Positions 1 to 11,303 of a stretch of DNA of 64,000 nt are shown piece after piece. The notes below the pieces were generated by a model, which was not told the origin of the DNA, did not search any database, and saw only the letters and a list, made by a program, of their open reading frames with translations. Both the position numbers and the translations under genes were made by a program. This stretch comes from Prosopocoilus inquinatus (taxonomy: Eukaryota; Arthropoda; Insecta; Coleoptera; Lucanidae), in the NCBI GenBank assembly GCA_036172665.1, contig JAYKNF010000015.1:2046001-2110000 (forward strand), given 5' to 3'. Position 1 is the stretch's first letter. Each line of letters opens with the position of its first letter.

Positions 1-1
1 C

Positions 2-769
2 AGGAAAGCCGAACACCAACGCAAACCCAAGACACAGGAAGAGGAAAAAGATATAGTAGGAACAGCATGCCTACCATTTGTTAAAGGGACAACAGAGAAG
101 ATCAGCAGAATACTCAAGAAACACAATATCCGGACATCATTCAACACCGACAAGAAAATTGGAAACATCCTGCCAACAGTCAAAACTAAAATACAACTGG
201 AAAGCCAAGGCGTGTACGGAATTCCCTGTCAAGATTGCGACAAGGTCTACATAGGCCAAACAAATAGAAAAATAAGCGTCAGGAGAGAAGAACATCGAAA
301 GGCCGTCGAGAAGGACGAGAAAACATCATCATTGGCACAACACGTAAAAGCGACTTCACACAAAATAGATTTCGACAACACCAGAAGAATTGCCAGCGTA
401 GAACACAAGACCAAACGCATCATCCGAGAAGCAATAGAAATCGAGAAACATCAGATGAACTTAAACACCAGAGATGATGCCTTACGACTACCACCCACCT
501 GGAGGCCAGTGATCCGAAAATCCACCGACCGTCGAGGACCAGTAACCCGAAGCCAGAAACCAGCGAACCCCGGACCATCAGGATTAGGAGAAAGCAGTCA
601 ACAGGCACGACCCAATCAACCAACAACAAGAAGTCAAGCCGAAAAACCACCAAGCGTAACGACGCGTGACCGCAACACGGTACTTAAACCACCACCAGCG
701 CGACCAGAAGCCACTGTGACTCGAGTAACGACGAGGAGCAGAAGCAGGCAAGCAGCAGCGAAGACCTGA
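2..769 (+). pseudogene. Penelope-like element, C-terminal GIY-YIG endonuclease (5' end outside window)
   Basis: The reading frame is open from the window edge and ends at TGA 767-769. It encodes the linker and GIY-YIG endonuclease of a Penelope-like retroelement. The linker includes a LPFVKGTTEKI stretch near 70-110. The endonuclease has GVYGIPC at about 210-230, KVYIGQT at about 241-262, the conserved Arg in SVRREEH, and a downstream Glu in REAIEIE. GIY-YIG enzymes nick DNA, and in PLEs this activity supports target-primed insertion. The last 90 residues are a basic, Pro/Ser/Thr-rich tail unlike the rest. The reverse transcriptase should lie upstream, outside the window, so whether the whole element is intact is unknown; the visible part has no break. 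It is typed as a pseudogene only because it is partial here. Confidence 0.9.
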
Positions 770-802
770 AGATGGCAAGTGAGACCTTGCCGAAACGTTG
801 TC
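763..802 (+). ncRNA. Hammerhead-ribozyme-like motif at the end of the PLE
   Basis: CTGAAGA (766-772) fits the CUGANGA core. GGCAAG/CTTGCC forms stem II, followed by GAAA. ACGT can form the very short stem III typical of PLE hammerheads. GAC before the core pairs with GTC (800-802) as a 3-bp stem I. The TGA stop of the endonuclease lies inside the core. Stem I is weak, so activity is uncertain. Confidence 0.55.
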
Positions 803-940
803 AGAAGACAAATAGTTCTTTAGAGAACTCAACGCGGAGGACTACCCGGAAGAATACTACAGCATATATATATATGTATATATAAAATCCGAAGGCAAGT
901 ATCGCTTTAACTATATATATATATATTATATATATATATA
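803..940. repeat. PLE 3' tail and (TA)n microsatellites
   Basis: After the hammerhead-like motif come about 60 bases of PLE tail, then runs of alternating TA at 864-884 and 914-940. Between them is a short stretch starting AAAATCCGAAGG. That stretch recurs at about 3010-3035, on the other side of the next inserted element. The TA runs appear to be the target tract into which the following elements inserted. Confidence 0.7.
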
Positions 941-2987
941 CCGGCTGTTTCAAATGGGGTGTGCACTGAAGGGATCTCCTAAACCGTAACAGATACAAAT
1001 ATGGTTAAATGGAAGAAAAGTTGCACAAATCAATGTCTAACTCGTATTTATTAACAGAATGATTTTTTTATTACTTCTTATTGAGATATTAATAAAAATG
1101 TAAAAAAATCGATTTTCTTTTTCTCTCTGTATCTCTTTTATTATACATAATTTTGAAATTGTGATTTAACTTTCTACAGGCACTTTTTGATTCTGCTTCG
1201 AATAAGAGTAATAGAATTTAAGTCAAGTGTTTCGTCTTTCCACGACCATGATCAGTTTCGATTTTTTAAATACAACTTATGTCTTTTTATTTTTTTATTC
1301 GATAACATTCTTTCTCCTTATTTTAAAGGTATATCACACTTAATAGTTGATATAAATCTGAAGCTTAAATAATACAGATTTTTATATGAAAATTTTATTT
1401 AATACATAATTTCAAATTTCTAGTTCATTTTCTTAGCTATAGTGTAAATCATAATAAACTATTTAAAGTTTTTCTGTATCGTTATTTTAATAATGCATTG
1501 CACTTGCGAAAATTAATTTTTACCAACAAATATCTATTGGTTCTAATATAACTTGCTTGATTAGTATCTCAGCTTTGGTATAGGAATGAGAAAGCCTAGT
1601 TTTTAATTTTGACTCGCACAGATGAGTTAAAAGAAAAAGTGAATACTAAGTATACTAAAAATATTTAGATTTTACTGAATAGTGCCTTCTACAAATACAT
1701 TGGTAGCTAAAACGAATATTTTTGTGATAAATTAGAAAGATACTTTCTATAACAATGTATTTTTTTAAATCTCTTTAGCACTCAGTGGCTCTCAACACTT
1801 GACTATCTTTTATCTATTTTTTTTAAATACGGTTAAGTTCACTCGTTTTAACCAGTTGAAGTTTGGCACGTTATATCGGAACCACCATCCATAATTTAAA
1901 CAGGATAAAGTAGGCTTTATATTTTGGACATTGAAACAGTGACTAGCATTAAGATAAATAATAAGGAGGAACTAAGAAGCCGAATATTAGATTCTTACAG
2001 AAATGTTTCGCGAATTCATGTTCGACACGCTAGACAACACATAGGATTAAGAACGAATATGTGTCTTGAAAGCAGTGGAGGCCATTTCGAGGATTTACTT
2101 TAATTTATTTATTTCATTTTATTTATTTCATTTTATTTATTTCACAGAGTCATGTTCTTCGTCTATGATTTTTATTCAACTTATTTATTCTGTTCTTGTA
2201 ATTTAATATGTTTATACTGCTGTTTATTTGGTTTGTGTTAACCACCACATATCATTTAGTCAATATTTATTGACTTTTCCTATTCCGACAACTGAATTTT
2301 AGTTGCTAATACTTAACAAATTAAAAAAGTGGTTAGGAATAAATTTACTTATTAAGAAAAACATGACGAAACTGTATCAGTGTTTTTGTTATTTATTGTT
2401 ATTTGTTATTCCAACTTTACTTGAAAAAACGGTATTAAGTGTTATACTCACTGAAATTACCAGAAAGAATGCTATCGACTAAAATAATAAAAAGATAAGA
2501 AAAGGAACAAAAAATTTGAGATTATGTATTAAATAAATTTCTCATATAAAATTTGTTTTATTTAAGCTTCAAATTAATATCAACTATTAAGTGTGATATA
2601 TCATTTTAATCAGGAGAAAAATGCTATCGAATAGAACAACAAAAAGATATAAGTTGTATTTAAAAAATACAAACTGATGATGGTCGTGGAAAGACGAAAC
2701 GTTTGACTCCAATTCTATTACTCTTGTTCGAAGCAGAATCAAAAAGTGCCTGAGAAAGTTAAATCAGAATTTCAAAATTATGTATAATAAAAGAGATACA
2801 GAGAGAAAAAGAAAATCGATTTTTTCACATTTTTATTAATAACTCAAGAAGAAATGAGAAAAAAATCATTCTCTCGATGGATACAAATTATTCATTGATT
2901 GGTGCAACTTTTCTTCTATTTAACCATATTTGTGTCTCTTACGGTTTAGGAGATCCCTTCAGTGCACACCCAATTTGAAACAGCCGG
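941..2987. mobile_element. Long-terminal-inverted-repeat (foldback) element, TA-flanked
   Basis: Starts CCGGCTGTTTCAAAT and ends with its reverse complement, with TATA on both sides, as expected for a TA target duplication. The arms are about 500 bp each (about 941-1440 and 2470-2987) and diverged by roughly 10 percent by eye. The central 1 kb is AT-rich and has no recognisable coding sequence. No transposase is present, so it is non-autonomous. TA flanks and a terminal CCGG suggest Tc1/mariner-type mobilisation, but that is inference. The open frame at 1187-1372 lies in one arm and is not a gene. Confidence 0.8.
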
Positions 2988-3048
2988 TATATATATATAT
3001 ATATATAAATATAAAATCCGAAGGGAAGTATCGCCGTACTTGTTGAAA

Positions 3049-3116
3049 TTTAAATCGAAAGAGATTGTTTAACGACCAGCCGTTTATCCTCGTTAAACAA
3101 TCTCTTTCGGTTTAAA
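3049..3116. repeat. Near-perfect 27-bp stem hairpin
   Basis: Bases 3049-3075 are the reverse complement of 3090-3116 with about one mismatch, around a 14-base loop. It lies between two TA-flanked foldback elements. It could be a tiny MITE remnant or a transcribed hairpin; no further support. Confidence 0.7.
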
Positions 3117-3651
3117 TATATCTTAATATATATACCGGGTGTCCCGCACCATGTGCTCACCCTTCTAGAATCTTTATTTATTAATCGATTAACCTAAATT
3201 TTGGAGACGATAAACTAAACAAAAAATGGAATTTTCCGACATACTGATAGTCGTCATAGGACTTCCAGTTCGCCGGAAGTTATATCAACTTTCTTATTTT
3301 AAATGGAACACCCTATATATTTTTACTCATTTAAAATCTACGGATCATTACGAGTCCGAGTACGTATCAATTGTTAATTTTGGTTTCCATGACAACGAAA
3401 AAGAAACTTTTTTGTTTTTCAATCTAGAAAGTTATGAATCGCATTTTTTCGATCTAATGCGATCAAGTGTTTCGAGAAAATCACTCCTTTGATGGTATTT
3501 TGATTTTTAACATTTTTACAGTATTTGAAATTTTCGTTAGCTCTTAACTCACTTTTTTCGACAGAACCTCATATGTTTCTTAGCTTAGTTCAACTGAACA
3601 TTTTTTTCTGAATACGCTGACACCAAATACGTCATATTATCTTTCAAAATA

Positions 3652-4914
3652 TGTTACCGTTCAATTTCTGTCCGACCCCGAATCATCCTGTATATTGCTC
3701 CTCGTGAAATATTTTCGCAGACCGCCCGGCGAACTCTGCGTTCCGCCGATTCGCTTTCAAAGTATTTCCCCAGTGCTATTTGTTTTCCTGTAAAAGTTAG
3801 GATAAGGAAAAGTTTGGGTTGCGAAAGTTAATTCTCCGGTCTCATAGATTCTTTATTTAGCCTTTCAAATCAGCGATTTTTTTCCCACGTTAGCTTCATA
3901 GAAATTGAACCCTGGTCTTTAAGCCCATTGGTCCTCGTTGACGTAAGATTCTGTCGCGGTGAGCGGAGGCACCCTATCTCTTCTTGTTTTAACCCCATCT
4001 CTTTCCGTTCGCCTGCGCGAAGCGATTTTGTCAGAACAGAATTGTCCTCGTTCTTCTCGGTGCAACATCGCGTCTCGCGTTGATGTACTTTTCTTTGTGT
4101 GTGTTTTCGCCCAAAAATTGATGTTGGGGAATTCATCAACAGCTTTTTCTTGGCTGGATTAAACCCGTTGCACGAGGGATAAATTAATACATTCGTATTG
4201 TCTACCCCTGTTCCCTTCCAAGGAGTTCTGCGAACAGGCTTTATTCCAGGGGCACCCTTACCTCTGTGCCGCTTTCGGCAAGAGTTCATGATTTTGGTGG
4301 CCATTCACCGCTTCTGCACGGTCCCGTGAATTCCGGCGAACACCCTTGGAGCTGCTTAACACTCCGACCGACGTGCAACACGCGCAGGGATAAGGTTGGC
4401 CTGATTTTTGTTATTGTTTTACTTCACGAATATTCCTACCGGACAACGGCGTGTAGTTTCACTTTGCGCGTTGATACGATTTGAGTTCGCTGTTTGTTAT
4501 TTTTTTGCGTACCGTTCCGGTTATTTTTTTTAAAGACACCGATGTGTTTACTTTAAGCACATTCAGGTTTGGGAAATGTAATTAGCGCTGTTGCGGCTTG
4601 ATTTAGATCTTAATTACATTACTTTTGCTGCGTTTCAGCGAATTGATGTTAATTTTATAATTTTGTTTTTGTCTTTAATAAAACTGTATTTGAATCATAT
4701 CTTGGATGAGTCGTGGTTTTCTTGATTTTTCCCCGCGGTTCCCTATAGCCCAAAAGAAATTAAGTGGCGCCTTTATTTTGTTTCATTGGTATTGTTTGTT
4801 TGCTCAGAGTTAGTTTATTTTTTTTTTTACCCACCCTATCCCACTGAGGCTAGCCGGCGACGCCGAAACGTCTGTCACGGCGATCACCTGCGATACCTGT
4901 ACAGGTAGGTAGCA
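3652..4914 (+). repeat. Gypsy-1 5' LTR (about 1.26 kb)
   Basis: Begins TGTTACCG and ends GGTAGCA, matching 9554-10776 nearly base for base. This copy has about 40 extra bases near 3868-3907 absent from the 3' copy. AATAAA at about 4677 is a likely polyadenylation signal. Short open frames on both strands in the LTR occur identically in the two LTRs and are not genes. Confidence 0.92.
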
Positions 4915-4918
4915 AGTT

Positions 4919-4936
4919 TGGCGCCTGAGACTTGGG
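4919..4936 (+). other. Gypsy-1 primer-binding site
   Basis: TGGCGCCTGAGACTTGG starts four bases after the LTR. It has the usual TGG start (complement of a tRNA CCA end). The exact tRNA is not assigned. Confidence 0.65.
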
Positions 4937-5015
4937 GCCAGTTTTGGTTGGATTTTATTGCGTTTATTCCGTTTTGACTTGTTGACATAAGATACTCATC
5001 CAAGATATTTTTTGT

Positions 5016-5945
5016 TTGTTGTTTATTATGTATTTACGATGGACTTTAAATTGTTACCAGACCGCCTTAACTCAGGAATTAAATTATGATTTATCGTTAA
5101 GGGGTGTACAAACCGAAGGTACGGTTGCGCAAAAAAGTGCGAACTTAAGGCGACAACTTCGTTTAGAAAAAGATTTACGCCTCCCTTTACCGACTTACGA
5201 TGTGACTTTTGACGAAGACGTAACCGCCCCACGGGAAAAAATTAGCGAAATTCGCTGTTTAATAGATTCTCTCCCTGATTCGACTGCTGTTTGCATTATC
5301 GATAAAATCTCTACTAAATTGGCACATGCCATCGGAAGAGCTCAACGCTCTCAACCAATGAATAATGACGAGACGCAGCAGCGTAAAGACATCTTACGAA
5401 TATTGGACGAGCTCGCGTTCGATTTTGAGCAAATGGCATTGAATTGGACGACAAAGGAGACGGAAATCGTTAAGGTCCCAGTATCCCCTTTACTTGACCT
5501 GACAGCCATTGCGGACCAATTTCAAAATGACTCTTTAACCGTGTCATGTGTTGGCCGTGATTATAATGTTGCCCCTAGCGCGAATTCTTCGCCAAAAGCA
5601 ATGACACCCCTGCTTAACATTGAACCACCCTCGCACAGGAATACGGTATGCCTTTACCTGAAATCAAATCGGTACCCGTTTCTAAGTGGGGTTTGACATA
5701 TAACGGAAATAATAAGATCTTGTCGCTTAGCGCTTTTCTGGAACGCGTGAGTGAATTACAGGTGTCACGTAATGTTTCGGAAGCCACTCTTTTTGCCTCA
5801 GCGTCTGACCTTTTTAGAGACAAGGCCCTGGTTTGGTTTCGAGCGAATAAAAAATTCTGTAGTGACTGGTCCACTTTCGTCCAAAATCTTCGGGACGAAT
5901 TCCAACCTCACAATTATGACGATCGACTTTCCGAGGAATTCCTTT
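5016..5945 (+). pseudogene. Gypsy-1 gag, frameshifted and fused to protease by deletion
   Basis: The N-terminal part (5016-5645) has a SAP-like helical stretch (LNYDLSLRGVQTEGTV) seen in insect Gypsy gags, where it probably binds nucleic acid. A one-base shift near 5640 moves the frame to 5648-5945. That part holds the capsid core (VSKWGLTYNG, then ALVWFRANKKF), which matches the Retrotrans_gag family. The sequence then runs directly into the protease active site at about 5956. The C-terminal capsid and the zinc knuckle are missing, so an internal deletion joined gag to protease. The first in-frame ATG is inside the listed range; the true start may be near 5026. Confidence 0.82.
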
Positions 5946-5946
5946 C

Positions 5947-8604
5947 TTGGGTCTCCTTGATTCCGGTGCATCTCGCACAATTGTTGGGAAGACAGGACGG
6001 GAAATTCTTCAAACCCTAAACCTGCCATTCACAAAGCACGTGACTTCGTGTACTGTTGCAAATGGACAGCCCTGTAGTAGTCCTGGTAATGTGGCTACCC
6101 CTATCCAACTTCGCGATCGAGTTAAGATCATCGACATACTCGTTGTCCCTGAATTGCCTCATTCACTAATTTTGGGAGCTGACTTCTGGAAGCTGATGGG
6201 CATCGTTCCTGACCTACGCTCTGGAGAATGGTCGTTTGGTCATGAATCTGTCGCTTCTCTTGAACATGTCACCTCCTGGTGTCATCTGACTGATTCTCAA
6301 CAAGAACAACTAGGTAGTTTGACGGATCAGCTGTTTGCCAATTCAAAAGGTCGTGAATTGGGTTGTACTAAATTGGTGGAACACGTTATTCATACTGATA
6401 GCCCGCCCATAAAACAACGTTATTACCCCATTTCCCCGGCAAGGCAAACGATGGTGAACAAGGAACTTGACATGTTGGAACGAGGTATTGTTGAAAAATC
6501 TAAGAGTGCTTGGTCTTCACCGATCCTACTGGTTCCTAAAAAGGATGGTTCAGTCCGCTTCTGCGTAGACTACCGGAAGTTGAACCAGGTAACCACGAAA
6601 GACGCATATCCTCTTCCATATGTGTCCAACACCTTGGATAAGTTCTGCCTGAGCGAACTGAAATACCTAGGCTACGTGGTAGATCGACACGGACTCCATG
6701 TTGACCCTGAAAAAGTTCAATCCATCTTACAGATGCCAAAACCAACAACTGTCAGGGAAGTCCGTCGTCTAATAGGAACTGCCTCATGGTATCGCAGATT
6801 TATTCCCGGCTTTTCAACCATTATTGCTCCTCTGACTAATCTCCTTAAGAAAAATTCTAAGCATCGTTGGGATGAGACCTGCGATGACGCTTGGGAAGAG
6901 ATTCGTGAGCATCTGGTTTCTGCTCCAGTCTTATCGTGCCCTGATTTTTCTAAGGAATTCGTCATTCAAACCGATGCGTCAGACTATGGTGTCGGAGCTG
7001 TACTCACTCAACAACAGGAGGAAGGTGAGAAGGTCATTTGTTATTTGAGTCGTTCTTTAACCCGTACCGAACGCAACTATTCCACCACGGAAAAAGAACT
7101 TCTTGCAATGTTATGGGCAATTGAAAAACTTAGGCCTTATGTTGAAGGTTCACACTTCACTGTTATTACCGATCATCATTCCCTGTTATGGTTGAACCGA
7201 CTTCAGAATCCCTCTGGTCGTTTGTGTCGATGGGCCGTGCGCCTCCAACAGTATGACTTCAGTGTTGTGCATCGAAAAGGGAAAGATCACGTTGTCCCTG
7301 ACATGCTTTCACGTGCTGTTCCTGTGATCGATTCCATCGATTATGAAAATATCAAAGATAGTTGGTACTTAAATCTGAAAGAAATTCAGTCGACTCCCGA
7401 AAAATTTCCAAATTTTAGAGTGGAGGGAAAGGTAATATACAAGTTTGTTAGGAACATTTACTATCGTATATCTGAGGAAGAACCTCAATAGAAGCCCGTT
7501 GTTCCGAAAGAATCTCGGTTGAAAATTCTTCAGGAATTACACGATTCCCCAACTAGTGGTCATCTGGGAATCTATAAGACCTTTAATAGGATCATTCAAA
7601 CGTACTATTGGCCTAAAATGCATGCTGATGTGGTAAAGTATATCCACCGGTGTCAGACGTGTCTTCGTAGCAAACCTGAGCAAAGAGCTCCTGCTGGCCT
7701 AATGGGAGGTCACTCGAAAATCACACGTCCTTGGGAGATTATTAGTGTCGATCTTGTTGGTCCCCTGCCTAGATCTTCTCGAGGGTACCAGTACATTTTG
7801 GTGGCAACGGATTGCTTCAGTAAGTTCACCCTATGTTTCCCCCCTTCGAAAGGCCACTGCCCCTAAGATCGTCCAGCATATCGAGGAAAACGTCTTTCTC
7901 GTCTTTGGTGTACCTCGCACCATTATTTCAGATAATGGAGTCCAATTTAAGTCTAAGGAATATCAAAAACTCTTGACGGCCTATCAGGTACGCGCAGCGT
8001 ACACATCGTACTATCATCCAAAAGCAAACCCTGTCGAACGCGTGAACCGCGTGATTAAGTCCATGTTGACTGCTTATGTGGCGGAAGATCATCCTAAGTG
8101 GGATCTCTTCTTGCCTAAGGTTGCTTGTGCTTTGAGAACGGCGCGTCATGAGGTTACTGGTGTGACTCCACATTTCCTGAATTTTGGACGTGAAATGTGT
8201 CTTAAGGGTAGTTTGACTCCGAATCCTAACCCCGAAAAGAATGAACCCCTGAAAGTTGTTCCTCAAGATCCGACGGATCTTCAATCTCGTACCGGCAAGT
8301 TCGCGGTTCTTTACAAGGAAGTTCAAGGAAGGTTGCAGAAAGCCTATGAGAAGGCCAAGGGTCCTTATGATCTTCGTAGGCGAAAGGTAGTTTACCAACC
8401 CGAACAGCGCGGGTGTGGCGTAAAAATGTGTTGTCCGATGCTTCTAAGCATTTCGCGGCAAAGCTGGCCGACAAGTTTGTTGGGCCCTTCCTTGTTCATC
8501 GACGTGTGTCCACGGACACTTACGAACTTAAGAACCTTGATGGTAACATACTTCCTGGTACACGGAACACTGAACATCTCAAACCTGATCCCCCTGATAG
8601 GTAG
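5947..8604 (+). pseudogene. Gypsy-1 pol: protease, RT with catalytic core deleted, RNase H, integrase
   Basis: Protease active site DSGA lies at 5956-5967. RT fingers follow (VPKKDGSVRFCVDYRKLNQ, about 6530-6590). At about 6645 the text jumps in frame from the finger/palm start to YLGYVVD of the thumb, so the palm with its YxDD residues is absent. RNase H follows (TDASDYGVGAVL, about 6973-7008; TEKELLAMLWAIEK). The frame stops at TAG 7489-7491. Integrase continues in the same frame with its HHCC finger (about 7520-7670) and the first catalytic Asp (SVDLVGPL). It shifts near 7855 to a second frame with the other Asp (IISDNGVQF) and Glu (NPVERVNR), and shifts again near 8410 for the C-terminal tail ending at 8604. 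Dead by several independent lesions. Confidence 0.92.
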
Positions 8605-9542
8605 ATTTGCTTGCTTCTTCTTTTTTTTCGGCCTGCGGGATGGGTCCCTTAGAATTCTCTCGACGTATCTTCTGCGTGGAGTAAAGGGCTCCTAAAAGAT
8701 TCAGTCCCGATTCCTCTAACACCTTTGGAATTGAACGTCTTCGGATGTTCACGTGTGATGGAGGTTCTTTTCGTTCGGTCTCGTCGTTTGCGAGAAGTCA
8801 TCTTGCAGTTTGCGGAAATTGTGGGAATGACAAGGGAGTCGGATCTCGTGAAGACTCTTCTTGCCCTCTCTTTTCGTGAACTTCGCTATGAGTGACGTCT
8901 GGCAGGCCTCGCGATAGTAACATGAGATGCCTCTATCCACATGCATACTGCTTTCCTTTCTTCTACTCTAACTCTTCTCCTTTCGGATTGATCAGCTCGG
9001 CCCTGCCGACTCTGGATATCTCTTAGCACCCACCAGAGCGTGTGGGAGTTCCAAGCGTGCTGGATCCCGTGAAGGTATCGCTTGCCCTCTCTCTCTGACG
9101 TACCGCTATCGGATGTTCCTCAGAGGAGCCAGAACTGTAGTATGGTGTGTTCCGATTGGAGGACTCTTACTTTCCTGTCGTCTGTCTTCCTCAACTTCTC
9201 TCTTTCTTTCCCCTTCCCCCTCTAACCTCTACCTTTTTAGGTGTCCTTTTGAGACTTAGTTTTGGTTTGAATTTTTCCCGCGGCTTGGCCAAATTTTTCG
9301 TCGTTTATTGTATTTTTCCCGCAGTCTTTGACTATGAGTTTCTGTCCGCGTTTATTGTCCGTTCGTTTGGGTCGCCCCATTTGTTATTCCCCCCCCCCCG
9401 TGTCTTTTTGTTCCCTGCATATCTTTGCTCCTTTCTTGTCTCGCTGCAGATCTTGGTCGTTCGACTTGTGCTTTTGGTCTTAGGACCTCTTTCATCTGGC
9501 CTGCTATAGAAATTTTACCTGTGGCAAAATTTCTACCGTAGT
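8605..9542 (+). other. Gypsy-1 untranslated region between pol and 3' LTR
   Basis: About 940 bases with no recognisable domain. The 9147-9509 frame is hydrophobic and low-complexity (many Phe, Leu, Pro) with no envelope-like features that I can identify. A poly-C run occurs at about 9391-9400. I see no env gene. Confidence 0.6.
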
Positions 9543-9553
9543 AAGAGGGGGAT
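9543..9553 (+). other. Gypsy-1 polypurine tract
   Basis: AAGAGGGGGA directly before the 3' LTR start TGTTACC; the expected primer for plus-strand synthesis. Confidence 0.85.
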
Positions 9554-10776
9554 TGTTACCGTTCAATTTCTGTCCGCCCCGAATCACCCTGTATATTGCT
9601 CCTCGTGAAATATTTCCGCAGACCGCCCAGCGAACTCTTTGCGTTCCGCCGATTCGCTTTCAAAGTATTTCCCCAGTGCTATTTGTTTTCCTGTAAAAGT
9701 TAGGATAAGGAAAAGTTTGGGTTGCGAAAGTTAATTCTCCGGTCTCATAGATTCTTTATTTAGCCTTTCTTTAAGCCCATTGGTCCTCGTTGACGTAAGA
9801 TTCTGTCGCGGTGAGCGGAGGCACCCTATCTCTTCTTGTTTTAACCCCATCTCTTTCCGTTCGCCTGCGCGAAGCGATTTTGTCAGAACAGAATTGTCCT
9901 CGTTCTTCTCGGTGCAACATCACGTCTCGCGTTGATGTACTTTTCTTTGTGTGTGTTTTCGCCCAAAAATTGATGTTGGGGAATTCATCAACAGCTTTTT
10001 CTTGGCTGGATTAAACCCGTTGCACGAGGGATAAATTAATACATTCGTATTGTCTACCCCTGTTCCCTTCCAAGGAGTTCTGCGAACAGGCTTTATTCCA
10101 GGGGTACCCTTACCTCTGTGCCGCTTTCGGCAAGAGTTCATGATTTTGGTGGCCATTCACCGCTTCTGCACGGTCCCGTGAATTCCGGCGAACACCCTTG
10201 GAGCTGCTTAACACTCCGACCGACGTGCGACACGCGCAGGGATAAGGTTGGCCTGATTCCTGATTTTTGTTATTGTTTTACTTTACGAATATTCCTACCG
10301 GACAACGGCGTGTAGTTTCACTTTGCGCGTTGATACGATTTGAGTTCGCTGTTTGTTATTTTTTTGCGTACCGTTCCGGTTATTTTTTTTAAAGACACCG
10401 ATGTGTTTACTTTAAGCACATTCAGGTTTGGGAAATGTAATTAGCGCTGTTGCGGCTTGATTTAGATCTTAATTACATTACTTTTGCTGCGTTTCAGCGA
10501 ATTGATGTTAATTTTATAATTTTGTTTTTGTCTTTAATAAAACTGTATTTGAATCATATCTTGGATGAGTCGTGGTTTTCTTGATTTTTTCCCCGCGGTT
10601 CCCTATAACCCAAAAGAAATTAAGTGGCGCCTTTATTTTGTTTCATTGGTATTGTTTGTTTGCTCAGAGTTAGTTTATTTATTTTTTTTTACCCACCCTA
10701 TCCCACTGGGGCTGGCCGGCGACGCCGAAACGTCTGTCACGGCGATCACCTGCGATACCTGTACAGGTAGGTAGCA
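9554..10776 (+). repeat. Gypsy-1 3' LTR
   Basis: Same sequence as 3652-4914 except the missing 40-bp block, a few substitutions and small indels. Ends GGTAGCA before target duplication AATA. Confidence 0.92.
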
Positions 10777-11157
10777 AATAATTTAAAATAGAGCATGTCT
10801 TATTGCAATTTTACACTCCCGTTATTTCAAATGACTTTCAAAGAAAATATGACGTATTTGGTATCAGTGTACTCAGAAAAAAATGTTCTGTTGAACTAAG
10901 CTAAGAAACACATGAGGTTCTATCGAAAAAAATGAGTTAAGAGCTAATGAAAATTTCAAATACTGTAAAAATGTTAAAAATCAAAATCATCAAGGGAGTG
11001 ATTTTTTCGAAACACTTGATCGCATTAGATCGAAAAAAATGCGATTCATAGCTTTCTAGATTGAAAAATAAAAAAGTTTTTTTTTTCGTTGTCATGCAAA
11101 CCAAAATTAACAATTGATACGTATGCTCCGTAGATTTTAAATATGTAAAAATATATA

Positions 11158-11303
11158 GGGTGTTTCATTTAAAATAAGTTTTAGGACTTCTCCTCCTCGT
11201 TTTTATGGTGCTTTCGGAAAAACAAATGACAATCAGGTTTTCGAGATTTTCAATTGTTTTCAACTTTTTTAAATGGAATAGCAGTTTATTTAAGAATCAC
11301 CCT
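11158..11303. mobile_element. Small TA-flanked MITE in the right arm of the 3135-11486 element
   Basis: The left arm has an uninterrupted TATAGGGTGTTCC where the right arm has about 150 extra bases. The extra segment starts GGGTGTTTCATTT and ends GAATCACCC, flanked by TATA on both sides. The empty site in the opposite arm supports the insertion. Confidence 0.7.

Larger units (their letters stand above)
3652..10776 (+). mobile_element. Gypsy-1: complete but decayed Ty3/Gypsy LTR retrotransposon
   Basis: Order: 5' LTR, primer site, gag, protease, deleted RT, RNase H, integrase, polypurine tract, 3' LTR. It is flanked by the 4-bp target duplication AATA (3648-3651 and 10777-10780). Pol order with integrase last defines Ty3/Gypsy. 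Reading frames are broken by at least three frameshifts, one stop and two internal deletions, so it cannot move on its own. Confidence 0.92.

Noticed and set aside
3870..4484. 144-codon and other frames in the Gypsy-1 LTR
   Set aside because: Present in both LTRs and shortened in the 3' copy; LTR sequence, not a gene.
9147..9509. Possible envelope gene in Gypsy-1
   Set aside because: Hydrophobic low-complexity text without signal, cleavage or fusion-like features that I can identify.
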